Assembly (NCBI GenBank): GCA_019914945.1
Contig: CM034104.1
Location: forward strand, 5,148,501 to 5,212,500
Length of the DNA: 64,000 bases
Source of the DNA: Typha latifolia
Lineage: Eukaryota > Streptophyta > Magnoliopsida > Poales > Typhaceae
Direction: 5' to 3'
The notes beneath the pieces were generated by a model. It ran no database searches and was not told the origin of the DNA. It saw only the letters and a program-made list of their open reading frames with translations. Of the stretch, positions 10,236-24,007 are shown piece after piece. The first letter of the stretch is position 1; every line of letters starts with the position of its first letter. The position numbers and the translations under genes are program-made.

Positions 10236-13200
10236 GAACGCGCCTAACCATGTCCTCAAGGTGCACAGTCGGGGAAGCGCTCCAAGATGTCCGTCTCCAA
10301 CTCCCATATCGTCTCATCAGATAGTTTTCCAAGCCACTCGAGTAGGACCTCCATCTCCAATCTAGTACTATGACGTCTTCGATGCCTCGCAAATACATGA
10401 ACTGGCTCCACAATCTCTGTCTCCTCCAATGACTCTAGTAGAACTAATCCAATGATCTAATGATCTCCAATCTGCTCCCTTAGTAATGAAACATGGAAGA
10501 CTGGATGTACTCTCGACCCCTCTCTGCAGCTCTAATCAATACGCAACCAGATCTATAAACTCTAACACCCGAAATAGACCGATGTAGCAATGTGCTAACT
10601 TCTAGTTTTGCATCGGACGCAAGGTCACCTATCGGTACGGTTGCACCTTGACGAACACCCAACTGCCGATGTCAAACTTCTATTCCCAATGGCTGTGATC
10701 ATAAACTTGCTTCATGCAATTTTGAGCAAGTTTAAGATAGGCACGCAACCTCCTCAATGTGGTGTCTCTATCCATCAATGCCAAGTTCACCTCCGTTCGA
10801 TCCGCATATGCCATGGGGTCATGGGTGCGTAATGTCAAAGCCATGTGCCCATAGACTATCTCGAATGGAGTCATGCCAATACTGCTATGGTGGGTAGTGT
10901 TATAAGACTACTCTGCCCACGGTAAGAACTCCAACCATCATCTCAACATCTCTCTCACAAAACACCGCAAATACTGCTCAATGCCTCGATTGATCACCTC
11001 GCCTTGGTCGTCTGCATCTGTGGATGGTAAGCCAAACTAACATTCAATCAAGTCCCCGCAACCTGAAAAACTATACCCAAAAGTTGCTCACAAATACACG
11101 ATCATAATTAGAGACAGTCGTGCGTTGCATACCATGAAATTTTATAAAAAATTTAGCCACCGACTTGGTTAAGAATAGATGCGACAATGCAAAAAAATGC
11201 GCATACTGGCTCAATATGTCATCCACCACAAAAATAACATAGTAGCCATGTACCAAAGAGAACACTTCTATGAAATCCATTGAAATGTCTTTCCAAACAC
11301 GGTCTGGTATTGGTAGAGGTTGAAGTAATTTGGCCAGTTTCAATGTGTTTGCCTTCGCCCTTTGACAAACTTCGCAAGCACGAATAAAACTCCTCACATT
11401 CCGCTTCAGTCCTGGTCACGTGCAACTCTGTGATATCCTCCTATATGTCCTCAAGACACCCTCATGACCAGTCTCCAAAGTGTGGTGGAAGTGCTCCAAC
11501 AATTTCTGCCACAATCCATCATTTGAGGGTACCCGGATGCACCCGCAGCCAGCAGCAAACTGCCTCGGTTGTCCAACTCCGGATGGCGCTCCGGATAATC
11601 CAATAACTCCTATAATAACCTCATAATATCTGGGGCAGATGTACATGTATACCTCATCTCGTCAAGAAAAGAAAAATGGGAGAAGAATTCTTGTATTGGG
11701 TTAGCGTGATAGTGCAACCGCCGCTCTATTTTTTATCTACTTCTTGTACTGAATTTTATAATCATACCCCAGGAATTTTGTGACCCATTTCTGCTATGCG
11801 GAGTGTGGATTCGCTATCCCATAAAGTATGGAAGAGTCTTTTGATTGGTTCGAATAATAAATCGCCTATATATCAAATAAGGCCTCCACTTCGTCACCAC
11901 ATATAGTATTGCGAACATCTCAAATTCGTAGGTCGATAATTGTTGGGATTTTTGTGATAAAGACTTGCTAAGAAAGGCTATGGGATGTCCATCTTGCATT
12001 AGTACAGCTCCTATGCCAACTCTCGACCCATCGCATTCCACAACAACCTCTTTGGTGAACTTTAGTACAGTTAGAGCGTGCACTATTGTCATTGTTGTTT
12101 TCAACTTTTCAAAGGCAGTAGTGGCATCCTCCATTCATCTAAAAGAGTCTTTCCTCAACAAAAAAGTGAGAGGAGCAGCGATCTTGCCATACCTGGCGAT
12201 GAAGCAGAAATAATACCCGATCAGCCCCAAGAAGCTACGCAATCCTATGGTAGAAGTAGGGATCGGCCAAGCTGTCATGCACGCCACCTCTTGACGATCC
12301 GATGCCACTCCTTCCATTGTTATGATGTGGCATAAATACTCCACTTGTGGTACTCCCCATAGGCATTTGGACTTCTTAATCTGCAGCTAGTTTTGCTTCA
12401 ACAAATTCAGCACATCCTCTAAATGCTGCCAATGCTCTATTTCAGTCCTGCTGTACAGAAAAATGTCGTCAAAGAGTACCAAGACATACCGTTGCAGCAA
12501 ATGCTGAAAAATATCATTCATGAGGCCATAAAATATTGCTGGAGCATTGGTGAGACAAAATAGCATCACCCGAAACTCATAGTGCCCGTCCAGACTCTGA
12601 AATGTAGTTTTGTGCACATGCACCGGGTGATACCCTGCCTTTAAGTCAAGTTTGCTGAATGTGGTTGCCCCTACAAGCTCATCCAGCAGCTCCTCTATGA
12701 TCGGAATGGGATACAGGTCCTTGACGGTGATATCATTTAGTGCCCGGTAGTCCACACAAAAATGTCACGATCCGTCCTTCTTCCGCACTAATAACACGGG
12801 CGATGAATAGGAGCTATGGCATGGTTGTATGAGGCCTTGTTCCAACATCTCGACCACCATCTTGGAGATAAATTCCTTCTACACATGTGGATACTGATAT
12901 GATCTTACGTTCGCTAGTGCAGCCCTGAGCACAATCTCTATGCAATGGTCCGCCGTTCGCCTCGGCGGCAACACTTTTGGCTCCTCAAATATTCTAGCAA
13001 ATTTATCCAATAAATTAGACAAATCAATTATAGTACTTGGACTCATTTGAGGCTCATCTCCTACTGGTTTAACTAAAAAAGATAGGCCCAACCACTCGCA
13101 CAATGCAGCCCCATTATTTGCTGCATCGCTGAAATCAGCAGGGATCGAACACTATCAAGCTACACAGCTTTGTTTCCTTGCTTAAATTTTATCCACAAAC

Positions 13201-13850
13201 TCTAGAAATCAAATGTGACGGGTCCCAAGCTCTACAACCACGGAGTGCCAAGGACAATGTCCGCTCCTCGCAGCACCAATGGATACAAGTTCACAATGAT
13301 GTCGTGTCCTTGCACACGTATACCTACCCGGCAGCACAAGCTCTCTACCGGAAGCTTCGTGCCGTCTCCAATAGCGATCTCAAACCCCATTGTCAGTTCA
13401 GCATCCAAGCCAATCTTTCTCATCAACCTCTCGTCTAGAAAGTTATGTGTACTCCCGGAATTGATAAGGATATACACACAATGCTTTCTAACGAGTCCGT
13501 CCACCTGTAATGTTCTAGGCGCGGAAGTACCCGAATATGCATACATAGATATCTCAACTTGAATATCTTCCTCCGCGTCCTCCTCCACGTCCTCGCCATG
13601 GATCTCCTTTGTATACTCTCTATCACCAATAACCTTATCGTCCCCTTTGAGACCATCAATGAGCATTACACTCCCGATCGGTTTGGAACATCGATAACCG
13701 GGGGTGAAATGTTCATCGCATCGAAACTAAAGCCCCTTCACTTTTCACTCCTCCACCTAGAGAGGTGTGAGAGTTTGAATGGGGGGTCTTGTGCGTCCTC
13801 TAACATCGAAAGAGGGTCTCTAGGGTGGTCGTGCCCCGTAATAAAAGCGT
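10225..13850 (-). pseudogene. Decayed chromovirus B gag-pol (unit 1)
   Basis: Ty3/gypsy polyprotein on the minus strand, broken by many frameshifts and stops. Reading from the right: zinc knuckle trace (RCDEHFTPG...C, first cysteine lost) near 13700; aspartic protease at 13232-13600 with ILINSGSTHNF in place of a catalytic Asp motif; reverse transcriptase at 12135-13100 (RYPHV, RALN, FSKLDLKAGYH, LFDDIF); RNase H at 11814-12134 (VECDGS, LSTYEFEM); integrase at 10680-11650 with the HH-CC region and the core (SMDFIE, SNYDRVF); chromodomain-like tail near 10225-10420. The remaining Gag and the 5' LTR are missing: similarity stops at about 13850. It cannot make active protein. Confidence 0.85.
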
Positions 13851-14465
13851 TGTACGTTTGGATGTAATACACATAGACAAGAGCGGGTACATATTAAATT
13901 TAGTTGGGTCACGAGTTGCATGTGGATATTTGAAATTGGTGTGAACCAATGCTAGTAGGTGATCTTAGTGAGGCTGATTTAACGAGACTTATGAGACATA
14001 CTTCTAGAAATTGTTGGAGGCTGTGAAGTGATTTTGGACTAAATGAAAGTTCGTGGAAATAGCAAAAGTAGATGGTAAGATGATCTATGGTTTAAAAACG
14101 ATAGATGAAAGATGAATTACTAAGAGGATCAATATAGAAGATGGTAGAATATGAGTAATGTCTGTGGTTGGGCTGATCTTAGTGAAAAAAAAAGTTATTA
14201 AGAAGAGACGACTGGAAAGCTAGAGAAGTACTTGCTATAGAAATTTTCAAAAGAAAAATGATGGATCTAGAAACTATAGTGTCAAACCCCAAAGCTCTTA
14301 AAGAAGCTCTATGCTATGCTTGCTAGTTGGAAAGATTTCAAGAATATTTTATAATAGTAATACCGAAATTATCATCACTGTTTTCAACAAATTAGAAGAA
14401 TCCAATTGCAAGATTGACATCTAATTTTGATCCCATCTCTAATTTTGTTTGTAGGGACACAAAAT
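13851..14465. other. Unclassified repeat segment ending unit 1
   Basis: Begins at GTTGTACGTTTGGATG where chromovirus B is cut off and runs to the start of the next unit. It recurs at 28459-29070 and 55001-55615, and its first 190 bp also recur alone at 42556-42764. Several broken frames exist but show no domain I recognise. It may be part of another transposon. Confidence 0.5.
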
Positions 14466-15342
14466 GTAAAAAGCGGCAGATTAGGTTAGGTTGCCCGTGT
14501 TGGAAGGAATTGTAACTTTGTGTACCCGGATAGGCTGAACCTCTCTCCCTATATACTTTGGGTTGTATTTTTAGTTTTGAGACGGTATTCTCCTCCCAAG
14601 TGTAATAAGTTTATCTCGGTTAGCAACTTCTCTTTTAATTAAAAAGAAAATTTCGCTGTCAATATTCATATCTAGAGGTATAATTTGGATCAATATATTT
14701 GTACTTTGTTATTAGCATGTGCAGCCTACTCGTACTGTACTATGTTTAGACTTTAAAATTGTTTAATTAGTGTTTTTGATTAGTCTAAATACTCACATCA
14801 AATAAAATTCTCAATTAGATGAGTTATCAACTTGTTTACCTCCACTAGTTTAGTTTTGATTAATGTGAATGCCACGAAGTCATGGACTCATTTTGTTTGC
14901 TACGGGTATCAAGAATCATTTAGTTAGCTAATTTAATTGAACAATATAGATATCTACCTGGAAGTCACCTACTTGAATAAAATTCAAGTTTGTAACTCAC
15001 ATAGAACGGTACAATATTTAATGTGCAGAACTACATTAGGAAAAAACTAGTTAAATTGTTTAGAATCTCAATAAGTACTTAGGAAGGATTGGTACAACCG
15101 ACAAAAATTTGGATTAAGTATGCATTTGGATTAAATATTTGTCGGTTGTACAGAATCTTCTATTACATTAAATAGAAATTGAAAAAGCCCCTTCGAGCTC
15201 ATTGGTGAGAAATAAAAGTCAAAATTCCAGCTTGTGCCACCCACGTTCTAGCTTTTACTTCTTCAACCTAATTTGCATAACAAAGAGAAGTCTCTATCGT
15301 ATCTTTGCATGGTTTACTTGCTCAAACCCATTCCTTCTCATC
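14466..15342. other. 5' flank of peroxidase copy 2
   Basis: Non-coding flank almost identical to that of copy 3 (29071-29950). It contains the 148-bp block absent from unit 1 (14737-14882) and the inverted repeat at 15092-15151. Just before that repeat it has AGGAAGGATTG where units 1 and 4 have a shorter ACG, so copies 2 and 3 share one promoter version. Confidence 0.7.
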
Positions 15343-15350
15343 TATAAATA
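15343..15350 (+). promoter_or_regulatory. TATA box of peroxidase copy 2
   Basis: TATAAATA, 95 bp before the ATG. The leader holds a (CT)12 run at 15392-15415. Confidence 0.85.
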
Positions 15351-15444
15351 GCTACCAGCATGAGCAGCGCTCTTCATCCCTTCTCACTGTTCTCTCTCTC
15401 TCTCTCTCTCTCTCTAAGATCTAGTATACATATATATAGTAAAG

Positions 15445-16515
15445 ATGAGCAGAGGTAGATGTCAGCTTCCCCTGTTGGCCTCATGCCTTCTGTTCGCAAT
15501 GGCCTTCCAAGCCATGCTTCCCACTTCCTCTGCCTCCCTACAAGTTGGATTCTATGATTGCAAGTGCCCGAAGGCTGAGGAGATTGTCAGAAAGGTGGTG
15601 CACAAGGCTGTGGCCAAGACTCCTGGCATTGGTGCCGCCCTTATTAGGATGTTCTTCCACGATTGCTTTGTCAGAGTAATAAAATTATACATTACTAAAT
15701 ATATTTTTTATAATTGAAATTTTCTTCTTTCTAGAACTCATATGTATATATGAATGAGAAAATAAATTTTGGACCAGGGCTGTGATGCTTCCGTACTCCT
15801 CGATCCAACACCAACCAACCCCAACACGGAGAAAACTTCCCCTCCAAACAACCCTAGCTTGCATGGCTTCGACGTGATTGATGAAGCCAAGGCTGCTCTT
15901 GAGCATCACTGCCCAGGCATCGTCTCTTGCGCGGACATCATCGCCTTTGCTGCTCGCGATGCCGCTAAATTCCTTGGTAGTATCAACTACACCATCCCCT
16001 CTGGGAGGCGCGACGGAAGAGTCTCCATCGCGGCCGAGGCACTCCAAAATCTGCCCCCTCCAAATTTCAACCTCAACCAGCTCATTGCCAACTTTGCATC
16101 CAAAGGATTATCTGTCAACGATGTTGTTACCCTCTCCGGAGCACACTCCATTGGTCAGTCTCACTGCACCTCCCTCTCGCTCCAGGATCCATTGATCGAC
16201 TCATCCTTTATTGCATTCTTGAGGGGAAAATGTCTATCGACTGCAAACCCTACTATTATTGTGGATCAAGATATTGTGACGCCAAATAAATTAGACAACC
16301 AGTATTACAAGAATGTAATGGCTCACAGAGTGCTATTCTCTTCTGACGAGGCTTTGTTGAGTAGCCCCCAGACGGCAGCCTTGGTGGATGAGTTTGCGAG
16401 GGACAAAGGAGCCTGGGAGGGGAAGTTTGGAGCTGCCATGGTGAAGATGGGAAACATAGGAGTGCTTACTGGAAACTATGGTGAGGTCAGAAAGACGTGC
16501 AGGGTTGTGAACTAG
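15445..16515 (+). CDS. Secreted class III peroxidase, tandem copy 2
   Basis: Exons 15445-15675 and 15778-16515 with a 102-bp intron, one T shorter than in copy 1. The 322-residue product is identical to copy 1: signal peptide, distal Arg68/Phe71/His72, proximal His200 and the full set of disulphide cysteines. It lies 14,617 bp from copy 1 in the same orientation. With no coding difference, the duplication or a later gene conversion is very recent, or the assembly has repeated a unit. An AATAAA at 16717-16722 may direct 3' end formation. Confidence 0.97.
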
Positions 16516-19142
16516 CTAGCTAGCTTGTTTTAGTATGACATGCCATGCATATGTGACGACTTGGCTCATGATGACTTGGTATTTGTTTTCCAATGTGTAT
16601 TGTTTTACGTTGCACTCTGTGAATCATTTAGTCTGCTGATGTTGTTTGTCTTGTTTAATTCCATTCTTTTTTTTCTCATTTCGTAGCTATTGTTTGTCAT
16701 GATCAGTGTAATGTACAATAAATTGCTTTGTGCTAAATCTTTGTGCTGTCTTCCAGTTCTTTTTACCATATTTCTTTCGATCCTTAGAACATGCACGGGA
16801 GCCCTATTTCTTATTTTGAAACAACTCTTTTCTGGCTTACGCAAGATGGATCTAGTATATCCAATTTCTTAATTCAAACTAATCAAGTTAGCTGAAAATA
16901 ATAATACACTAAATAGAAAAATCAAAGCAATAAAATAAATACAAACCGATAAATAAATACTGGAAAAAAAAAACTATTTTGACATAGTGATAATAACTAG
17001 GAAAATCAAAGCAATCAATCAAGCAAACGCAAAAAAACTTGTACGATAAAACACCATTATGCGAACCAAAGATAATAAAAACTATGAATGGAAGTACTTA
17101 TATCTAATGTAATATTAAGACATATGCCTTGTGGAATAGTGCTCACCGAGAGAAAATTGAAGATCAAACGAGAAATCAACTGAATCCAATGAACTTTCCA
17201 TTGTGCAGGCTAGGTGTGCACTTAAAAACAGATTTTACATACGACTTTGTATATAGATCGTGGGTCGGTTTATACTCGGTAAGTCAGGTGCGCACTCGAT
17301 AGGCTGATCAAAAGCAAATAGTTTTGAAACTAGTTTAAATTTTGGTATTTTTCTTTTGGGATTCTCCTAGAATGAATAATGGTCAAACATTTACACAATA
17401 CTTATAAAAGGATTCCAGGAGTCAAACTAAGTGAGAGAACTTGAGCAAGATCATAAATTAAATATTTAAGAGTCCTACTTTTCTTAGGGTGCTTGATTTT
17501 TCCCAAAGTTGAGGAGAGCTTTCTTTCGTCTTGTTTGGATTTACTAATTACTAAAGAACAGAGAAGCTGTACCATCTGTCACTAAACACGTGCCCCTCAC
17601 GTGGGTAGAACCCATGTGATTACCACGTGACCCGCTGATCAATATTTCAACAATATATAAAAGTAGAAATCCAATATTTCCATAAATAATACAGACAAAG
17701 AAGAAGTCCATAACACCATTAGCCACAACAAGCCCTAAAATATACATCCATAGACAGATAAAAAATTGCCCACGTAGGGGCTACAAGCGATGTAGCTTAA
17801 TTTACAAGAATAAATAAACAAGAAAATTTAAAGAAAATTCTTTGCCAGCTTCGCCACGAAACTCGGCTAATCAACTAATCTGAAAATATTTCAACCAGAT
17901 AGAGATGAGCATAAAGCCTAGCAAGTTTCTAATTATACAATCTAAAACTAGTGCAATGAATAATACAACAATAAGCAAATATGAATATACGCATCATGAT
18001 CAAATCAATGCATCGACCGGGACTATCAAGTCCTCAAACTTGAGCTCACACTGAGCTCCGCCCATAGGCCATGTCAACACCACACCACATACTATGTATT
18101 ATCTCAAACTACTAAGTCCGTAATATAGACTTATGTAGAGCTATGCTCGTAGGCCACATCAATCCTCACACCCGACCATGCACATATCCTAAGGGTAAAC
18201 CCATGCGATAAAATTGCCAACCCATTACTCGGCGAACAGCATGACCGATTGTCCGCCACCATAACTAAGAATCTCAATCCTAAGTCCATCACAAAGTTTA
18301 GTATCGCACATTAATAATATTATCTGAGCCATCAGTTCCACATCATCGCACCACTATATGAAAATCATGAGTCATCGCTCACAGACGTTCTCACCCTGCA
18401 TAATCGGGTACCGCTAGGTTACGTCTTTCTATTATTCTCTCTTTCTATCTTAAATATCCCAAAGGGTATGACTCTCGTTGATCGACATTAAATCGCCTAT
18501 CGCCTAGCGAAATGGCCGCTTGATTGTTTGGGATCAACAGACTAAGTGACCTCAGGCGTGAGCCCTAATATAAATAAGTATAAAAATATCCTCTACCTTA
18601 AACCCTAGTTGGGGAAGTGTTGGGTACTATTGAGACGCAATAGTCTCTTCATTTATGGTCGTGCACCTATGCAAGTGGTATGATATTACACAACACAATA
18701 AGCATAATAAAACACATGTTCATGCCCAATATATATGTGCAAAAATTCTGATATGCAAAATCTTACTAAACAACAAAATAAATTACCATGCTTGACGTGC
18801 AATAATAACATTAAAGAAAATGTATGTACATACATACTATGAATGTGATGATGTCATAAGGTAATTTATTTTATTCTCTACACTACTCTTAGATTATAGG
18901 AGTTTGTTTTGCCTGAATCGCCTTCCTGATACTAGCTACAACTAAGCCACAATATCATCCTCATAGGGTACAAAGTCCAGCTTGATAATAAACATAAATA
19001 AAAAGCATAAGCACAACAATCCTATCACTAATTAGTTAAATAATCTTATTGAAGTTCATTGTAGGCTTGAGTAAGTCCATCTACAAATTTTCATATTATT
19101 AATTAGATTAAGCTAGTATAGTTGTATTAGCGTCTAACACAT
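16516..19142. other. Non-coding spacer downstream of copy 2
   Basis: Collinear with 1900-4526 of unit 1, including the G-box cluster (about 17586-17661). No gene found. A notable difference is at 18013-18020, where CAGTCTGG of unit 1 reads CGACCGGG. Confidence 0.65.
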
Positions 19143-20340
19143 TATTAAAAGCAATTTCAATTAATTTACCTCAAATTCTTATTCCACTAATTATTATTTG
19201 TTAAGTAAATCACATTGGTAACACCGGATTAGACAATTTCGCTAATTAAGATAATATGCTTAATATACTTTCCCTATAACAATCTATATTAGTTCTCTGG
19301 TAGGAGCAATTAATATAGATATACACAAATTGCTGACTCAATTTTATAAAAAATAATTTAACCAAGTATACACAACCTTCCTAAATCCTAAATTAGAGTT
19401 AGCTACTTTTATGTGTTATTTATAATGACACTCTCAGGGCCATGGTCTAATTCATTAAAATTAATTTATAAGATAATTTATAAAACGAACACTATAGTTT
19501 GCTAAATATATTAATTAATTAAGGCTCAAGATTGCTAGTAGTAAAAAATAATTAAATAATGACTTAAATAATTTAAAGAGATAATTAGTGGGTAATTACT
19601 CTATTATCCAGCACAAAGCCAAAAGAAACCCACCAAAAATTGGCGCAGAGCCCACCTTAACTAGAAAAAAAAAATACATGGGTTGGGCTATAGCCCAACC
19701 AACCCCCAAATTGGGCTGGGCTCCCTGCATCCCCACCCACGACAAACTTAGGCTGGGGTGCATGCAGCCCATCGAGTTCGTGGTGAGACGGGGTAGGAGC
19801 AACTAATTGCTCCTGCATCCCTACCCACTAAAAGCAATTTCAAATAATTTACCTCGAATTCTTGTTCCACAATTATTATTTGTTAAGTAAATCACATTGG
19901 TAACAATGGATTAGACCATTTCGCTAATTAAGATAATATGCTTAATATACTTTCCATATAACAATCTATATTAGTTCTCTGGTAGGAGCAATTAATGCAT
20001 ATATACACCGATTGCTGACTCAATTTTCTAAAAAATAATTTAACCAAGTATACACAACCTTGCTAAATCCTGAATTAGAGTTAGCTACTTTTATGTGTTA
20101 TTTATAATGATACACTCAGGCCACGGTCTAATTCATTAAAATTAATTTATAAGATATTTGATAAAGTTAACACTACTATTTGCTAAATATATTAATTAAT
20201 TAAGGCTCAAGATTGCTAGTAGTAAAAAATAATTAAATAATGACTTAAATAATTTAAAGAGATAATTAGTAGGTAATTACTCTATTTAGCCAGCACAAAG
20301 CTAAAATAAACCCACCAAAAATTGGCGCAAAGCCCACCTT
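19143..20340. repeat. Two tandem ~680-bp AT-rich segments, unit 2
   Basis: Same arrangement as 4527-5719. The 20-bp palindrome is at 19681-19700 after the first segment and is missing after the second, as in unit 1. Confidence 0.8.
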
Positions 20341-21064
20341 AACTAGAAAAAAAAAAATGTGAGCACGTGTAAATTGGGTTCGGCTCCCTGCATCCCCACC
20401 CACTACAAACTTAGGTCCGGGTGCATGCAACCCAACGACACCCCGAGCATGGGCTGGGCTGCACCCGAGCATGGGCTGGGCTGCACCCACCCGGTCGGGC
20501 ACACGGGTTGGGCCGCACCAAGCTCGATCACACTCGAGCTGGGTTGCACCCAATTGAACCCAGCCCGAGCCTGAGGCACCACTCCCCTCCCTCCTTCCTC
20601 TCCTCAACCGAAAGAAGGGAGGATGGTGGCTGCCGTGGTCAACGCCACCGGTAGTCAAGGTCAATAGACCAACCGATGCCCCCGCTAATGGAGGAAGGCA
20701 CCCACGGTGCCTACCCTATAGGTGAAATTTAAAAAATAGAATGACTTAAAGAGAAGCTTTAATGAGATTTAAAAAATTCTTTATCTTACTCGTGATTAAC
20801 TTCCAAGAAAATTTAATTTCGTGATAAAATTTAATTTTTTGAAGTTTACATGAATAAACATGTAGAATGTAAATGTTAGAGTTAACAAATTATAATTTGA
20901 TTTATTAAAAGTTAATCATCGCTTTTCTCTATCAAAGAAGGATATATAATTTAAATTATCAAAGTAATACATCTATGTCCAATTCTTCGATGAGAAAAAT
21001 GAAATTGTAGGTGGCGAAAGATTACCTTGAGGAGGGAAAAAGGAGGACATGTCTACATCGAAAA
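20341..21064. other. GC-rich minisatellite and AT-rich segment, unit 2
   Basis: Counterpart of 5720-6452. The GGGCTG-type minisatellite (20410-20575) differs from unit 1 by many clustered changes at CAG, CTG and CCGG sites, whereas the following AT-rich 350 bp are nearly unchanged. No gene. Confidence 0.6.
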
Positions 21065-21491
21065 TGTAATAACCCAAAAAAAAAATTGCTTGGCACGACG
21101 CGTGGAGGTGGGACCCGACCACACCGCCACTCGCCGCCTCCGCATGGCATGCTCTCTCTCTAATATTTTTTCTCTCTCTTTCTCTTCTCCACATTCTCTC
21201 TCTCTCCCTAGCTCTCTCTTTCTCTCTCCCTCTAGTGCACCAGCGGTCATTAGCAGCCGGGAAGAGTCGCCGTCGACGCTTTCATCCACCGGTGAGCCTC
21301 TCTCTCCTCTTTTTCCTCTCTCTCTCTCTCCCTCTTTCTCTATCTCTCTTTCTTTCTTTATCGGCTTCCTCTTGGGACCGTCGGAGGTTTGGATCGTCGG
21401 CGAGAGACCGTGGCGCCGAGTGGCCACCACGGTCGTACCCTCCCCTACGGCCCAACCCTCTTCTTCTTTCTTCTTTTTCTTTCTTCTTCTT

Positions 21492-21524
<33 letters not shown>

Positions 21525-21885
21525 ACTGCATTTACCGTTTTATCGTAGCTATTAGATCGTCTTTACCTTTCTAGTAGTAGATCATAGCCCTAGAACCTTT
21601 CCACCTTCAAACCCTAGCCACCATCTTCCTCGAGTAGCCACCCTACTATACGGCCGTCCACCACCAACCATAGATATCCGCCAGCCTCCGATGACCGCCG
21701 CAACGTCATATATTTACTATTCTGCCCTATTATGATCTTGGTCCATTTTTTTAATTATATATTTCCATCTAGACATCCGATTGGCATGAAATTAAAGCCA
21801 TTAGAACCCTATCTCGTGAGGCTACCACCACCTACAATTTCATAATCAACTTATGGATGGATCATTCCAGATCTGGTCCGTAACA
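21065..21885 (+). repeat. Left LTR of element A (unit 2)
   Basis: Same TG...GTAACA ends and CT/CTT-rich first half as at 6453-7276, followed by the tRNA-Met primer site at 21887-21899. Confidence 0.75.
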
Positions 21886-21914
21886 TTGGTATCAGAGCCG
21901 ATTTTCCTTGGAAG

Positions 21915-23015
21915 ATGGTTAGCACGTGTTCTAAGGCCAACGAGGAGGGATCGACCATGGAGGATAATGATCTCATCGCTATTCCTGTGGGAGTTGATCT
22001 AGCGCCCCCGCCACCACTAGCAACAGTTGACGATGAGCTGCCGGGCGTGGCGAAGGCAATTTTTAAAGATTTTTCTAATGAGATCAGTAGATCCATCATG
22101 GAGGCTATTCAAGCCTTGATGACAAGCAGCTCGACTCAGCATGGCCACCCCGTGTCACCAACATCGCCGATGCATCCCACCACGATGGATTCCGGCCACC
22201 CACGACGACAGAAAACTAAAGCCATGAGGGAGGGAACGAGCCTGCCAAAACCACGAACTCAACCTTTCCTTTGGCCACGGTGGAGGTCCCTCCACCACCG
22301 CAGATCCTCATAGCCGCCATTGGCACGTCGAAACAACCACTAGAGATGGCCCTCGAGTGGTCTTCCCCACTCGTAGTGGGAGCTAGTGCTGAAAAACCTA
22401 GCCTCCCACCGGCAGCCATCCGGTCGCTCCGGCCCTCACCACCACGTCCGATCCTCCCCTATTTTCACCGACCGAGTCCAAACATGCCCGATCGTGTTCG
22501 AACGCACATATTTCGTACTTCTCTAGATTTGTGAATGCGATGCAGGCATTCGCAGGCGCGTTCGAACGCAGCGTTCGAATGCACATTTGCACTCTCTAGA
22601 TGTGCGAACCTAATGCAGGGGTTCACAAGCATGTTCGAACGCACTCTACCAGCGTTCGAACGTGACATACAGAAAACTTATTTTTTTAAGAATTAGACAC
22701 TAAAATAAGAGATAAAAACACCTCTAAAGTGTACCCACTAGAGACGACATTTGCCCCGACTCAGCCTGCACAAACAGCTCACCCTAACCAACAGCTGATC
22801 AAACGCTGCTTTTTACCCAGCGACTTGGAAGAGCGCCGAAGTTAAGGCCTCTATTTTACTATGATGACCGATTTACCACTAGCCATAAATGCAAGCGCCA
22901 GCCAGCCCACATCATGTTCCTAGGCGGACTAGAGGAAGACGAACCCGAATTCACTGATTGGCACGACAAGTTGTATGAGTTCAAGGACGTGAGAGACTAG
23001 TCACCTTGAGGACAA
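21915..23015 (+). pseudogene. Gag-like remnant of element A (unit 2)
   Basis: Same Gag-like frame as in unit 1, but small changes near 22040, 22125 and 22205 alter the frame so that 21915-22313 stays open for 132 codons. The zinc-knuckle tail reads DDRFTTSHKCKRQPAH here and in unit 4, while unit 1 has a deletion of one base at this point (8297). No pol domains are present. Confidence 0.55.
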
Positions 23016-23036
23016 GGTGTTGGAAGCGTAGCGGAT

Positions 23037-23687
23037 TGTTACTATCCGACCAGTGGGTTAAGTCAAGTCAAGTCTATTTATCTTTTAATTGATTTATGCT
23101 TATGTAAGCCCTTAAGGTAAGTCTAATTAAGTCATGTAAGCCTCTAAGGCAAGTCCTTGTTCGAGTCATATTTAGGGTTAGTCTAAAGCAAGTCTTAGTT
23201 CGAGTTGTATTTAAGGTTAGTCTAAGGCATGTACTAGTTTGAGTTTTATAAGCCTTTAGGGCTAGTCCGAGTATGACTCATTGTATCTCATCTCTATATA
23301 AAGAGGACTGAGCTTTAATAATGGGAGCATTGAGAATTAATTGAGTTTAGTTATTTTTTATTACCGCATTTACCATTTTATAGTAGTTGTTAGATCGTCT
23401 TTACCTTTCTAGGAGTATATCGTAGCTCTAGAACCTTTTCACCTTCAAACCTTAACCACCATCTTCCTCCAAAGAGCCACCCTACTATACAATCGTCCAC
23501 TACCACCCTTAGCCATCCGCCACCCTCTAACGACCGCTACAACATCGAATATTTACTATTCTACCCCGTTCTGATCTCGCTATATTATTTTATCTTTCCA
23601 TCCAGACATCCAATTGACGTGAGCTACCATCATCTAAATTTTTATAATCATCCTATGGATGGATCATTCTAGATCTGGTCTATAATA
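23037..23687 (+). repeat. Right LTR of element A (unit 2)
   Basis: Counterpart of 8426-9076 with the same TATA box and 45-bp degenerate direct repeats. Its U3 again does not match the U3 of the left LTR. Confidence 0.7.
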
Positions 23688-23759
23688 GAATCTCAACAAA
23701 CTATTATTCACGTGAATTGGTCCCCAAGGTACAAGACATAATTTGAAATGTTATTAAAA

Positions 23760-24007
23760 TATATATATAGCTCTGTTGCCATCTCTTTGTTGACATCATC
23801 TAAGAGAGAGAGAGAGCGAAAGGGAGGAGAGATTCATAAGAAAATTGGAGAGGATTTCTCAAGGGCAAATCTTAAAGCCTTGGAAAATCTATTCTTGTAG
23901 TTTGAAAAGAAGGGCTAAGAACATATGAGACGAGTCATGTGCTCACGAGGACGATTGATGATTTTTCTACAAATTGGATTGATCCATGAGAATTCCCATG
24001 GATTTAG
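23760..24007 (+). repeat. Copia LTR fragment (unit 2)
   Basis: Counterpart of 9150-9396, cut at TTTAG by element B. Confidence 0.65.

Noticed and set aside
14737..14882. 148-bp block as a MITE insertion
   Set aside because: No convincing terminal inverted repeats or target duplication; it can as well be a deletion in unit 1.
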